Assembly (NCBI GenBank): GCA_900473795.1
Contig: UCMT01000033.1
Coordinates: 1 to 64,000, forward strand
Reading direction: 5' to 3'
DNA length: 64,000 bases
DNA from: Hyphomicrobiales bacterium
Lineage (GTDB): Bacteria; Pseudomonadota; Alphaproteobacteria; Rhizobiales; Rhizobiaceae
In this document: positions 1-8,445 of the stretch, one piece after another
How the letters are laid out: each line of letters begins with the position of its first letter
Numbering within the stretch: the first letter of the stretch is position 1
Notes under the pieces: generated by a model
Seen by the model: only the letters and a program-made list of their open reading frames with translations
The model's database searches: none
What the model was told of the DNA's origin: nothing
Program-made: the position numbers and the translations under genes

Positions 1-389
1 TCCACTGCCGCAAACGAGCGGACAGACACGACCTCCGACACTCTTCAGAGTTTTTAAAATTCTGTCAGTCGGTTCGAGCGACGCTAATTTTAAACGAGGA
101 GTAGCCTCCGTGACCCGACGCCGGGGCCGGAGAGCAGATTGGGCGGGACCAGGCGGTCGCGTTGGTCCTAAATCAAGTAACCATGACTCCGAGCACTGAC
201 GAAATACAGCGCCTAAAAATCACCAGATGATGATGCCAGCAAGTTCGGGGCGGCCACTGACCTCCTCCCGAACTTGCCAGAGGATCGGCAATATTTTACC
301 GTGATGAGCGGGTGCATGTTGCAGATGAAACTGTCGAGCTATACGTTCTGCGTCGCGGCGAGCAGCCGCGGGAGCGAGGGAGGTTTGTT
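1..389. other. Gene-free 5' region with a hairpin upstream of the cold-shock gene
   Basis: No convincing gene is visible. At 239-277 an 11-bp perfect inverted repeat (GCAAGTTCGGG ... CCCGAACTTGC, 17-base loop) lies about 110 bases before the cold-shock start codon. It is not followed by a T run, so it is either a structure in a long 5' leader of the cold-shock mRNA or the end of an upstream transcript. Cold-shock genes often have long structured leaders, but I see no further evidence for a thermosensor. Confidence 0.35.
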
Positions 390-593
390 ATGGCTAATGG
401 CACCGTCAAGTTTTTCAACGAAAGCAAAGGATTTGGCTTCATTACGCCCGAGAATGGAGGACCTGACGTGTTCGTTCATGTGTCTGCCTTGCAGGGGACC
501 AGTTCACTCAGAGACGGGCAAAGAGTGAGCTACGAGCTGGGCCAAGATCGCAAGACCGGAAAGTCGAAGGCTGAAAACGTCAGCGTGCTTTGA
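390..593 (+). CDS. Cold-shock domain protein (CspA family)
   Basis: A 67-residue single-domain OB-fold protein that binds single-stranded RNA and DNA and acts in the cytoplasm as an RNA chaperone. RNP1 is seen as KGFGFITP and RNP2 as DVFVHVSAL, and the N-terminus begins [10 protein letters not shown] as in the family. Length equals the usual 67-70 residues. The start ATG at 390 has GGGAGG about 7 bases upstream; the frame is open further upstream, but that extension has no family similarity. It stands alone, with no operon partner. Confidence 0.95.
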   Translation: MANGTVKFFNESKGFGFITPENGGPDVFVHVSALQGTSSLRDGQRVSYELGQDRKTGKSKAENVSVL

Positions 594-1187
594 TCCAGTT
601 GCTTCGGTTAGGGGATCAGTCGCGCGAAACATACCCCGATTCTCGTTTCAAACTTTGATTTGCTTCTTCGCCTTGAGGGCCGTGCCAACTGGACTGGGAG
701 GCCCCTTATATCGTCAATAGGGCTGCCTAGTTCAGGACGAGATAGGCGATCCTGCGCGCACAGATCGGGAATGAAAATCATTCGTCTTCCGCTTTACGCC
801 CAGGAGTGGACAATTCCCGCGGACCGCCGGCGTCGCAATCCGGTCGAGTTTACCCGTTGCCTCATGTCTCAGGAGCGTCAAAGGAGACCATAGGGGGAGA
901 ATTTATGCGATCGTCGATCCAGCGGCTGGCGTTCTGGGCCCCCGCCAGGCGTTATCTCGATCTCGAGCGCTTCGTCGCGTATCCACTCGAAGAAACGCGC
1001 ATCTGTGATGCGGCTGCCGATGGCCATCTCGTTCGCCCCGACCGGCGATCAAGTCTAATGACCGCGACACGGCTTGCCGTTGCCGCTGTCGTGCACTTCG
1101 CCAAGGTGCCGCGCTACCTCTTTTGTGTAGCTTTTCGCCAGCCCACTCAAGCGTTTTACTATCATCGTGCGCAGGGGAGAGAGGGGC
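594..1187. other. Region without a secure gene
   Basis: About 590 bases separate the cold-shock gene and the DUF2726 gene. Two weak possibilities exist. A 49-codon minus-strand frame (1027 to 878) starts MAIGSRITDARFFEWIRD and looks protein-like. A plus-strand ATG at 905 sits behind a strong GGGGGAG, but its frame runs 300 bases into the DUF2726 gene in another frame with arginine-rich, shadow-like composition. Neither is recognisable, and I do not call them as genes. Confidence 0.3.
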
Positions 1188-1913
1188 ATGCACTATCGCC
1201 AGAGGTCGGTGCTTTTCGCGGCACCTGGACTAGTTGTCGCAGCGGTTGCGGTAGGCGCTGCCGGCGGTATGACCCTTGGCGACTTCGAGAAACCGGAGAT
1301 GCTGATCGCCTCTCTTTTGGTCGGCTTCATCATCGGCATGGCCGTTGCGGAGTTACTATCCATGATGCGACGGCAGGCATGGCGAACACGGAGCCGCTCA
1401 CGCTGGGGGAAAAAGGGCACCAGTGCCAGCACCGTCGACGCGCCTTGGCTTCCGGCGTCTGGGCCGGAGCCGTCGAAACAATTCGACGCTGCTGACCAGT
1501 TGCGCATTGTCATGAGCTCGAATTTCACGATTCAGCCGCTCCTCAACAAAAGCGAGGCGCGGGTGTTCAAGGAACTCGACCGTATCGTGATCGGCTGCAA
1601 TCCTGCTTGGCAGGTGATGGCGCAGGTCTCGTTAGGCGAGATCCTCCGCAGCAAGGATGCCGAGGCCTACCGTTGCATCAACTCGAAGCGGGTCGACCTG
1701 CTGCTCGTGGATGGTAACTGCCGGCCGAGGCACGCAATCGAATACCAGGGCGGGGCACACCATCGGAATGCGGCGGCCGCGCGCGATGCCGTCAAGAAAG
1801 AGGCGCTGCGACGGGCCGGGATCGGCTACAATGAGGTCGTAGCTGGCCAAACGACGCCGTCGGAGCTTCGGCGACTGGTCGAGAAGCTGGTGGACAAGCC
1901 GGCTGTCGACTAG
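1188..1913 (+). CDS. Membrane-anchored DUF2726 protein (nuclease-like fold)
   Basis: A 241-residue protein with two hydrophobic segments near the N-terminus (about residues 8-30 and 38-58), then a basic linker, then a DUF2726 domain from about residue 110. The domain shows the family pattern LLNKSEARVFKELDRIV, then a strand with RVDLLLVD followed by AIEYQG. This D ... E-x-Q arrangement is reminiscent of PD-(D/E)XK nucleases, as is the following RDAVKKEALRRAGI helix. The role of DUF2726 is not established; a membrane-attached nucleic-acid enzyme is inference. ATG 1188 is chosen because AGGGGAGAGAGGGG precedes it; an upstream GTG at 1167 has no such site. Confidence 0.75.
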   Translation: MHYRQRSVLFAAPGLVVAAVAVGAAGGMTLGDFEKPEMLIASLLVGFIIGMAVAELLSMMRRQAWRTRSRSRWGKKGTSASTVDAPWLPASGPEPSKQFDAADQLRIVMSSNFTIQPLLNKSEARVFKELDRIVIGCNPAWQVMAQVSLGEILRSKDAEAYRCINSKRVDLLLVDGNCRPRHAIEYQGGAHHRNAAAARDAVKKEALRRAGIGYNEVVAGQTTPSELRRLVEKLVDKPAVD

Positions 1914-1942
1914 CTTGGTCTGGGGCGCGCGGCGATCTTTCC

Positions 1943-2113
1943 GAGAGCGAACGTGCGCCCAAATTCTTGGGTCATTCGCTGCGCGCCGGACTTGCCTCCT
2001 CGGCCGAGGTGGACGCACGCTATGTCCAAAGGCACTCGGCCATGCCAGCGCGGAAGTATCACCGCCATCGCGATCGGTTCCGCGTCAATCTCACCAAAAT
2101 GAGCGGACTTTGA
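1943..2113 (+). pseudogene. C-terminal fragment of a tyrosine recombinase
   Basis: The plus strand encodes KFLGHSLRAGLASSAEVD, the conserved HxLR box of phage-type integrases. It continues to a KYHRHRDRFRVNLTKMSGL-like tail carrying the expected tyrosine region. Between them the expected LGHASAE block is readable only in the next frame (around 2030-2055), so two compensating indels have occurred. Everything upstream of the HxLR box is missing, because the fragment begins just after the DUF2726 stop codon. It is a decayed recombinase end, not a gene. Confidence 0.65.
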
Positions 2114-2198
2114 AACGGCCCCTCCTGCCCCATTGATTGCTTTCCGATCAGGCATTCGTGCCTTCCGACGTGGAACATGGCCGCCGACCGCAAAGGTG

Positions 2199-2726
2199 TC
2201 AGCCGCTTGCTTTGCTCGCATTCGGCTTGAAGTTGACCAGCAGGGATTTCAGCTCAATCTCGCGAACCCGTCTGGCCGCCTCGCTCGGGCTAACCCAGGC
2301 GAAAACGCGTTGTCCTCGCTCTTTGAAATCGGTTCTGATCTCTGTCACTTCAACTTGAAACATCTCCACGATGCAGAAAGCAACATTACCGTCATCGAGT
2401 TCTTTCAGGTAGGTGTAACGACCCACCGGCTTCTTTTTCGCCCTACCGCGCACGCCGGCTTCTTCCCAGGCTTCGATCGCTGCCACTTCGTAGGGCTTCT
2501 TGCCTTTCATCGGCCATCCTTTGGGAATGATCCATCGCCGACTTTCGCGCGAGGTGATCACCAGGACTTCAATCTCGGAACCACCCTCCTTGTAGCGGAA
2601 GCACAGAGCACCGCATTGCGGGCGAAACGCTTTCCCGAACAACTTGTCCGGAGTTCGGGCAAGCTGTTGGAGCAGCGTCTGTGATTTGCCCGCGTTCGGC
2701 TTACTGGCTCGTTTCTCTGACTTCAT
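2199..2726 (-). CDS. Nudix family hydrolase
   Basis: A 175-residue Nudix hydrolase. The Nudix box can be followed from WPMKGKKPYEVAAIEAWEEAGV-type residues (about 70-90), but with I in place of the usual R and K in place of the first E of the GX5EX7REUXEEXGU pattern. The core EEAGV and the preceding RWIIPKGW are intact. The RWIIPKG context resembles diphosphoinositol/diadenosine polyphosphate hydrolases, so cleavage of a nucleoside or inositol polyphosphate is likely but the substrate is unknown. The start is ATG 2726; a TTG at 2744 with AAGGGA upstream is the alternative. The gene is monocistronic. Confidence 0.85.
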   Translation of the reverse strand: MKSEKRASKPNAGKSQTLLQQLARTPDKLFGKAFRPQCGALCFRYKEGGSEIEVLVITSRESRRWIIPKGWPMKGKKPYEVAAIEAWEEAGVRGRAKKKPVGRYTYLKELDDGNVAFCIVEMFQVEVTEIRTDFKERGQRVFAWVSPSEAARRVREIELKSLLVNFKPNASKASG

Positions 2727-2744
2727 GACATTGAGGTTTGGCAA

Positions 2745-3020
2745 ATTTCCCTTTTTATCTCAATTGCCTGCTATATTTTATGACACTTTTATGCGTTGGC
2801 GCCTTAGGGCTCAACCTGACACAGACTTTCCGAAGTGTCTTTCTGACGAGGAATTGCAGGCGGCTGAACACTCTAGGGGCGCGACTGGTATAGTCAACGC
2901 GCCAGGTAGCGGCTGGGCGAAATTGCCCTATCGCTCCATTTGACATCGAATCGGCCGCTGGGGCGTGATGCTAAACCCCATTATGGCCGGATCAGGCAGC
3001 GTAGGCAGGGGCCGCGTCGA
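2745..3020. other. Intergenic region, nothing recognised
   Basis: This AT-richer stretch upstream of the Nudix gene contains no recognisable coding potential or strong signal. Together with the fragments and possible RNA structures that follow to 3.8 kb it forms a degenerate intergenic zone. Confidence 0.3.
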
Positions 3021-3200
3021 TCAGCGCTCAACGAACTTGTTGAAGCGGCTGGTCTCACCGTCTTTCGTTTTGTCCTGGTAGAGGAAGGCCTTTCGTCGAA
3101 GATCTTGAAGAACTCCTCCCAGCTGATTTCGTCAAAGTCCTCTTCTTTTCGCCAAAGTCGATGCGAAGGACGCCACCCTTTCCTTTTGTTCTGATCACTG
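3021..3200 (-). pseudogene. Frameshifted C-terminal remnant of a small conserved protein
   Basis: On the minus strand two frames together read KGGVLRIDFGEK and then DFDEISWEEFFKIFDE, followed by FLYQDKTKDG and SRFNKFVER before the stop at 3021. The second part resembles the C-terminus of a widespread small acidic protein with the signature ISWEEFF-FDE...LxYQ. The two parts are joined by a one-base shift near 3140, and no start codon or N-terminus exists upstream. I call it a remnant; the family assignment is from memory of the motif only. Confidence 0.45.
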
Positions 3201-3319
3201 AGGGTCGACCCTCACGAGATTCGGCTCGCTCAGCGGGCCTGAAAGGTCAGAGCTTGCAAATCGCCTTCGTGCACATGACGGCACCGTAAAACGACTCGAA
3301 AGGCCTCTTGGCCCGTCGC

Positions 3320-3480
3320 AAAAAGATGGCCCGTTGCGGGATTGCAGCGGGCCAGGAGAAGGGGCATTCACATGTGCCGCGTCGGGGGAATGCGGCATGT
3401 CTCAAACCAAGGAAATCGGGTTTGGTTCCCGCTTAGAACGGCATGGGACCTATGCCGCAAACCGTCAGACGAAAGTCTAT
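3320..3480. other. Stem-loop cluster, possible structured RNA
   Basis: Two hairpins lie in tandem. One is GGCCCGTTGC/GCAGCGGGCC at 3328-3353 (10 pairs including one wobble, 6-base loop). The other is TGCCGC/GCGGCA at 3375-3397. A third stem (CCCCGC/GCGGGG) lies downstream near 3560-3580. No open frame explains these. A small RNA is possible, but I see no clear promoter or terminator. Confidence 0.25.
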
Positions 3481-3819
3481 CTGATGATGGGACCAAGGGC
3501 TGATCCGGCGTCCCGGTGACGGCCGCGTTTTCACGTGATTATCGGCCCTGGAACGACAATCCCCGCCGGGTGACCGCGGGGCAAGTAGCATCCCACACTT
3601 GGCCCTGCGGGCGCGGGGAAACAGCTGCCTCGAAGGAGCAGCCGTCATCAAACAAACCATAAAGGTTCGGAGACAGAACGCTCGTTTGCGACCGATAAAT
3701 TCGCTGGCGTCACAGTCGCCCGTCCAAGGTCGTCGCCGCGAGATGCCTGCTTCATCGACAGATTATTTTCCTGATCGCCCGACCGATTGGGTGGCCCGCT
3801 TTCGTCGATTCTTGCGTCG

Positions 3820-4035
3820 TTACCAGTTGCCGGGGTCTGCAGTGTGATCGATGAGGGCAAACTCATGTGCCTTTTCCCGGTCAAGCGTTATATTGGTTAT
3901 AATCTTTGTCTCATCGGTTACCGAATAATGCAGTAGTGCCGGCCCCTTGGTCAGTTGCTGATACATGAGCAAGGCGGCCTCCTCGGCGGTCTCGGCGTCG
4001 ATTTCGTCTGTGACGGTGACGGTGAACTTGTGCAT
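3820..4035 (-). CDS. Small conserved hypothetical protein
   Basis: This 71-residue acidic protein starts MHKFTVTVTDEIDAETAEEA and has no signal peptide or membrane segment. The DxIDAETAEEAALLMYQ stretch resembles small proteins that act on composite or modified amino-acid chains only loosely, so no function is assigned. GAGGGTAAGG lies just before the ATG, and codon usage looks native. It is monocistronic; the upstream neighbour on the same strand is the frameshifted membrane protein gene at 4200-4446. Confidence 0.6.
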   Translation of the reverse strand: MHKFTVTVTDEIDAETAEEAALLMYQQLTKGPALLHYSVTDETKIITNITLDREKAHEFALIDHTADPGNW

Positions 4036-4199
4036 AGCCTTACCCTCGTCTCTACTCGTTTCGTCTTGGGCTTCACTGTGTCGTAGCTCAGAGTGAGCGA
4101 GCGCGTCGCGTCACTCTGTCACGACGGTTTGCGATCGCACTTTCAACCAAGGAGCGGCGTGCCTGCGAAACATTCGATCTTTTCGCGCGTGGCCGGTTC

Positions 4200-4446
4200 T
4201 TAGAAAGGCCAGAAGCCGGCAAGATAAATGGCGGCCTCGTTTGTCCAAACCATCGTGTCGCGGTACCAGACCAGGGGCCATCCAAAGGCCACCTGGACGA
4301 AGGCCAGGAACATCACGAACATGAGAATGAAGGGAATACCCTCCCTAGTCCATCTGAAAGACGTGTTGCCGGTTATGGTCGAACATATTCTTTTGACGGG
4401 CCTGATCGTCGTGGTCGCGTCCCCTCCGTTCCATCTGTTCCCGCAT
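4200..4446 (-). pseudogene. Small membrane protein gene with an apparent frameshift
   Basis: ATG 4446 has a textbook CAGGAG four bases upstream and opens a 33-codon, charged, soluble N-terminus (MREQMERRGRDHDDQ) that stops at TAG 4345-4347. An overlapping frame directly after it encodes GIPFILMFVMFLAFVQVAFG, a clear membrane helix. It goes on to VWYRDTMVWTNEAAIYLAGFWPF-like residues and a stop at 4200. The two halves look like one protein of about 80 residues broken by a single indel near 4345. Either the gene is inactivated, or the shift is a sequencing error, or the frameshift is programmed. Confidence 0.45.
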
Positions 4447-4628
4447 AAGCTCCTGCGAGGAATGTGCTGTTTGCGCGTCGCTCCTACGGTAGATTGCGCT
4501 GCTTCACTGTCACTACTTCAACGATCTTGCAGCCGATTGGTAGCTTCAACTGTAGATGCCAGCTCATGAGCCTCACGCGACCAGGATGCCTCAATCGACA
4601 TATGCCACTCGTAGTTGCATCACGGCCA

Positions 4629-5522
4629 TCAGCCGGCGAGAGCCAAACTTCCGTGACGACCAATATCCCTCTCAATCTCGCCGACCAAGCTGTCCAGCGC
4701 AGGGTTCCTCGATTTCCTTGCTCGGCGGACGACATACGCCAAGGCGGGCGGCGGAGGCAGCCGTTCAACGAAAACGTGCATCTCGCCACGGATATGGCGG
4801 TCGCTCAGGAGCGCCACACCCATGGCCGCGTTGACGGCCGAAACGATGCCGGCGGCGCTCGAGCACTCGAAGATGGTCTCGAGAGTCGCATCGTCCTGGC
4901 CGATGTCGAGCGCCCACTGACGGTAGAAGCACTCGTCGTCAAACGACAGAAACGGAATCGGGCCGTCCTTCGGGAGCGCCAAGTCCGGATGCTTCACCCA
5001 GTGAAGGTCTTCACGAAAGAGGACAACGTCGGTCGGTCGCACCTCATGGCTGAAGACCTGAATGATTGCGGCATCGAGCTCGCCACGTTCGAGCATGGCG
5101 CGCAGGACGAGGCTCATACGGACCTTTGTACGGACCGAGACATTCGGATGCAGACGCCGAAACCGCCCCAGGATACGGGCGAGGTCGGTACACGCCGTGT
5201 CTTCGGTGAGGCCGAGGGCAAGCCTACCCGCGAGCGGTGTCTTCGAAAGGCTGAGCAGAGCCTCGTCATGCAGACCGAGGATACGCCCGGCGTAGTCGAG
5301 CAAGTCTTCTCCCGCAGCGGTGAACATGGGACCGCCCGACTTCCGTCCGAGCAGCTCGCAGTCGAGGCTGACTTCCAGTCGCCTGATCTTATGGCTCACG
5401 GCGGACTGTGAGAGGCCTAGAGCAACCGCTGCTCTGGTAATGCCTCCATGTTGGCGGATGGCGGAAAGCGCCCGCAAAGCGTCGATCTCGAGGCGGCGAC
5501 TGTTGAGTTCATTCATGGCCAT
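4629..5522 (-). CDS. LysR-type transcriptional regulator
   Basis: A 297-residue LysR regulator. The N-terminal winged helix-turn-helix (about residues 13-70) contains ALRALSAIRQHGGITRAA, then SQSAVSHKIRRLE as the recognition helix. The remaining two-thirds is the LysR substrate-binding fold. It is divergent from an EamA-family exporter, which it probably controls, as is usual for LysR genes. ATG 5522 is chosen (another ATG follows at 5516) because a GGAGAG lies about 12 bases upstream and the DNA-binding domain begins directly after. An operator candidate lies in the shared promoter. Confidence 0.9.
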   Translation of the reverse strand: MAMNELNSRRLEIDALRALSAIRQHGGITRAAVALGLSQSAVSHKIRRLEVSLDCELLGRKSGGPMFTAAGEDLLDYAGRILGLHDEALLSLSKTPLAGRLALGLTEDTACTDLARILGRFRRLHPNVSVRTKVRMSLVLRAMLERGELDAAIIQVFSHEVRPTDVVLFREDLHWVKHPDLALPKDGPIPFLSFDDECFYRQWALDIGQDDATLETIFECSSAAGIVSAVNAAMGVALLSDRHIRGEMHVFVERLPPPPALAYVVRRARKSRNPALDSLVGEIERDIGRHGSLALAG

Positions 5523-5571
5523 ATCCGTTTCGTTCTCTCCAGTGAGAAACTTACCACGAACTACGCCAGTC

Positions 5572-5596
5572 ATGACACTCAATTGCGAAATGTCAT
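5572..5596. promoter_or_regulatory. Candidate LysR operator in the divergent promoter
   Basis: ATGACA at 5572-5577 and TGTCAT at 5591-5596 form a perfect inverted repeat with a 13-base spacer, between the LysR start (5522) and the exporter start (5677). A further TGTCATG half-site follows near 5610. Position and spacing suit a LysR-type binding site; this is inference from symmetry. Confidence 0.45.
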
Positions 5597-5676
5597 GAAG
5601 CCATCGAAATTTGTCATGTGCGCGTATTGTGCGATCCGCCTATCGGTAGATCGTACTCCTTACAACAGAGCGCTTG

Positions 5677-6630
5677 ATGACCGACATCTCTCTTCCTTCC
5701 GCCAACGCGAGCCGCCACCCACTGCTTTGGCCATTGCTCGCCACTCTCCTGATCATCGGATGGAGTTCAGGCTTCGTCGGCATCCGGTATGCCAACCAGG
5801 AAGCGAGCGTCATGCTTCTGCTGTTCTGGCGGACATTGCTTTCGGGACTGATCCTTCTGCCTTTCGCGTTGGCGATCGGGCCGAGCATATCCATGCGTGC
5901 GGTCAGAGATCAGGCCCTGTTCGGCGTCATGGCCGTGTTCCTGTATCTGGGAGGCTTTGCGCTGGCTATCGAGCAAAAAGTGCCCACGGGGCTGGTCGCG
6001 CTCATCGCCGACCTTCTTCCGCTGGCGATCGCCGCTCTTTCACAACCCGTCCTCGGCGAACGGCTGACCGCTCGGCAATGGCTGGGCACTGTGATTGCCG
6101 TCATCGGTGTTTTGATCGTGTCCGTCGACAACCTCAGTTTCGGTACGGCGCCGGTCTGGGCATACGCACTGACGGTGGGTTCCATGCTGATATTCGCTGT
6201 CGCCTCGGTCCTCCACAGGAGACGCAAGACGCAGCATATGCCTGTCCATCAGAGTCTTTGCATCCAAACACTGATGGGTTCGGGTCTCTTCGGCCTGTGC
6301 GCGTTGACGCAGGGCAGCCTTGCTCCACCGATGACTCGTGATTTCGCAGTCGGCATGGTCTGGCTCGTTCTGATCGCAACGTTCCTGGCCTATGCCGTCT
6401 ACTACACCAGCCTGCGGCTGTTCCCCGTGGCCAAGGTCAGCGCCGCGATCTACCTCAGTCCACCCGTGACGATGCTGTGGGCCTGGATGTTGTTTTCAGA
6501 ACCTCTGACAGTCACGATGTTTGCGGGGCTGGCGGTGACGTTAGTTGGCGTGTGGATGACTTCGCGCGGCTACCGAGCTGTTCCAGTTGGTGCAGGATCG
6601 CGACAAAAGGCGATAGTTCGGCGTTCATGA
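5677..6630 (+). CDS. EamA/DMT family transporter
   Basis: A 317-residue inner-membrane protein with about ten hydrophobic helices in two EamA repeats (roughly residues 10-145 and 160-295), of the drug/metabolite transporter superfamily. The first repeat has the WSSGFVGIRYA entry motif and the second ends LAVTLVGVWMTSRG. Such proteins usually export amino acids or metabolites; the substrate is unknown. A TTG lies just before ATG 5677, which I take as the start. The divergent LysR gene is its likely regulator. Its end overlaps the converging toxin remnant by 6 bases. Confidence 0.9.
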   Translation: MTDISLPSANASRHPLLWPLLATLLIIGWSSGFVGIRYANQEASVMLLLFWRTLLSGLILLPFALAIGPSISMRAVRDQALFGVMAVFLYLGGFALAIEQKVPTGLVALIADLLPLAIAALSQPVLGERLTARQWLGTVIAVIGVLIVSVDNLSFGTAPVWAYALTVGSMLIFAVASVLHRRRKTQHMPVHQSLCIQTLMGSGLFGLCALTQGSLAPPMTRDFAVGMVWLVLIATFLAYAVYYTSLRLFPVAKVSAAIYLSPPVTMLWAWMLFSEPLTVTMFAGLAVTLVGVWMTSRGYRAVPVGAGSRQKAIVRRS

Positions 6631-7136
6631 TGATCGAGGCTCCACCGGAGCTCGATAGAGGATGACCCGACCACTCGGTACAATCTGGGAGAGGAAATCG
6701 AAGTCCCGGATGTTCCCAGTCAGCACGCTCGCGCCGAGCTGCCGTGCCTGCAGTAAAACAAGGGCGTCATTGACGAAGCGGCGCTTATGTCCCTTCCCCT
6801 TTGGCAGTTGCTCGCGCGAGACAGCAGACCCGCCAACACGCCTGCCTGTCCCCAGATGGTCGTATCTGGCACGTGAAGTCGGCGTTCCGGAATGTCTTCT
6901 ACCGTGGCCGCGATCGTTTCGAGGACCGCTTTTGTAGAAGCATGCTTTGGGTCCAACCGGCCGAAGGCATGGGTCAGCTCCGACAGGCAGACTGCCGAAT
7001 GGTGACATAGGCGATACTTAAGCGCGTGTCGACCTCCACCGGCGAGCGCCCTTGAAGCACATCCAGATAGACGCTGGTATCCAGGAACAGGGGCCCTCCG
7101 ATTGCCGTTCGTCAGCAGCCCAGGGGATATCTCCAT
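6625..7136 (-). pseudogene. VapC-like PIN-domain toxin, broken by frameshifts
   Basis: Segments of a PIN-domain ribonuclease are spread over different frames. LFLDTSVYLDVLQGRSPVEV (first catalytic Asp) is near 7040-7105, CLSELTHAFGRLDPKH and VEDIPERRLHVPDTTIWGQAG are at about 6850-7010, and KRRFVNDALVLLQARQLGA with VLTGNIRDFDFLSQ is at 6660-6800. The breaks lie near 7023-7110 and 6810, and no single reading frame covers the domain. The conserved acidic residues are all still readable, so decay is recent. The antitoxin partner upstream is intact. Confidence 0.7.
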
Positions 7137-7194
7137 CGGACCTGCGCTCAAGCGTCACGACGTGGGCTTCAGTGATCGGAGGGTCTCAGAGAGA

Positions 7195-7458
7195 TCAAAC
7201 CCCAAGATCGATATCCGTCGGGATGCTGCCCTTGCGGCCGACCAGACGCGCTCCAAAGTCATCTTCAAGAGCCAACCGGGAGAGCGCCAATTCCAGCAGC
7301 TCGGTGTCGGAGGTGACATGCGCGCGCTTCTTGGCCGCCTCGATCAACGCCGAGGGCACTCGCCCCGACAAGCGGGTATTCTTCGCCGAGCCAAGGAGAC
7401 CGACGACCTTCGCTTGCTCGAGCACGAGCTTATTGCGAGTCAACGTTTGCCCTGGCAT
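7195..7458 (-). CDS. Type II antitoxin partner of the broken PIN toxin
   Basis: An 87-residue protein with a short N-terminal basic tail, a LSGRVPSALIEAAKKRAHV stretch of ribbon-helix-helix character, and an acidic C-terminus (LEDDFGARLVGRKGSIPTD) of the kind that wraps a toxin. It lies directly upstream of the PIN-domain remnant on the same strand, the usual antitoxin-toxin order. With the toxin inactivated it is now probably an orphan. Family membership is inferred from context and motif shape. Confidence 0.7.
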   Translation of the reverse strand: MPGQTLTRNKLVLEQAKVVGLLGSAKNTRLSGRVPSALIEAAKKRAHVTSDTELLELALSRLALEDDFGARLVGRKGSIPTDIDLGV

Positions 7459-7517
7459 GTCCTGTGCTGGCGCAAAGGTGGCGCGCGTAGAGTTTTGTAA
7501 GCGATGGCACCAAGGCG

Positions 7518-8192
7518 CTAAATCAATATAGCAAAGATCGAAATGGCTAGAATTGCCATCAAGAACATCGAGATGCGGCGTCTTCCTCTTTGCTCTATGG
7601 TCTTAATGGCCGCCTCGGGATCGCTTGCATCCACCTCCCGGCTGACCGAGTTGCAGCGAGTAGCATTGATACGATCCGCGAGTTCTTGTGCCCGCTGAAA
7701 GTTGTTTCCGATGAATGGAAAAAGTGGGACGTATTTGGCCGCATTTGAGCCGTTGGGCTTGGGAAGAACACCTGCCGCTGCCAATGCCCGCTCTTCTCGC
7801 AACGTAAAAAAGGCGAGCCACGTGCCGCGGCCTGATTGGAAAACAGTAGCCTTGCCTAATTCGCCCAGGTTCAAGGTCCATGATCGGCCGAGAACGCCGA
7901 CGAAAATGAGATGATTACTGTCAAGCCTGAGGCGTGGATATCCGAATATCATCCCGACCATGTGGGCTATACCGCCGCAGACGAGAAAACATCCGAGAGC
8001 CAGTCCGAGCAAGCCGAGGATATATTCCCTGACCGCGGCGGAAGTTGGCAGCCCGAGGTATGCCCAGACGAAGACCATTCCGAGACAGACACCGCTGATG
8101 ACGAGAAGGAGGTTTTGCAGGGATGGTTTTGCATGACAGAGCAGGGTTGCTTTGTCGTTCTCGCAGGCGGCACTCCCAGTATCGGTACTCAC
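7518..8192 (-). CDS. Hypothetical membrane protein
   Basis: A 224-residue protein with two adjacent hydrophobic helices near the N-terminus (LLLVISGVCLGMVFVWAY and ILGLLGLALGCFLVCGGI), a soluble middle and a C-terminal helix (ISMFLMAILAISIFAILI). The central part (YPRLRLDSNHLIFVG ... GRGTWLAFFTL) has the look of a small beta-rich domain found in STM3941-like membrane proteins, but I cannot name it securely. GTG 8192 is chosen because GGGAAGG lies 6 bases upstream; a TTG at 8213 is possible. It has no operon partner. Confidence 0.65.
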   Translation of the reverse strand: MSTDTGSAACENDKATLLCHAKPSLQNLLLVISGVCLGMVFVWAYLGLPTSAAVREYILGLLGLALGCFLVCGGIAHMVGMIFGYPRLRLDSNHLIFVGVLGRSWTLNLGELGKATVFQSGRGTWLAFFTLREERALAAAGVLPKPNGSNAAKYVPLFPFIGNNFQRAQELADRINATRCNSVSREVDASDPEAAIKTIEQRGRRRISMFLMAILAISIFAILI

Positions 8193-8445
8193 CGACGACC
8201 TTCCCAGGCGCAAGTTTGTGACGCCTCGCTACGGCTCCGCCGGCTATCGCGCCACGTCTCCCCAATGATTGCAATCATGCTGAGTCCTGACGATTGAGTC
8301 TAGCTAACCCGATGGCGTGTGACCCTCACCAATTCGGCGATTTGGGTCCAGGTCACCCTACCCATCCAACTCCGCACGTGCCGCCATATGGCAAACGACA
8401 CCACTGAGAAGGACCGAACCGCAGGGTGCATGCTTTGTGACTTTG

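Noticed and set aside
905..1495. Plus-strand frame with a strong GGGGGAG before ATG 905
   Set aside because: It overlaps 300 bases of the recognisable DUF2726 gene in another frame and has arginine-rich, low-information sequence; kept only as a note in the region entry.
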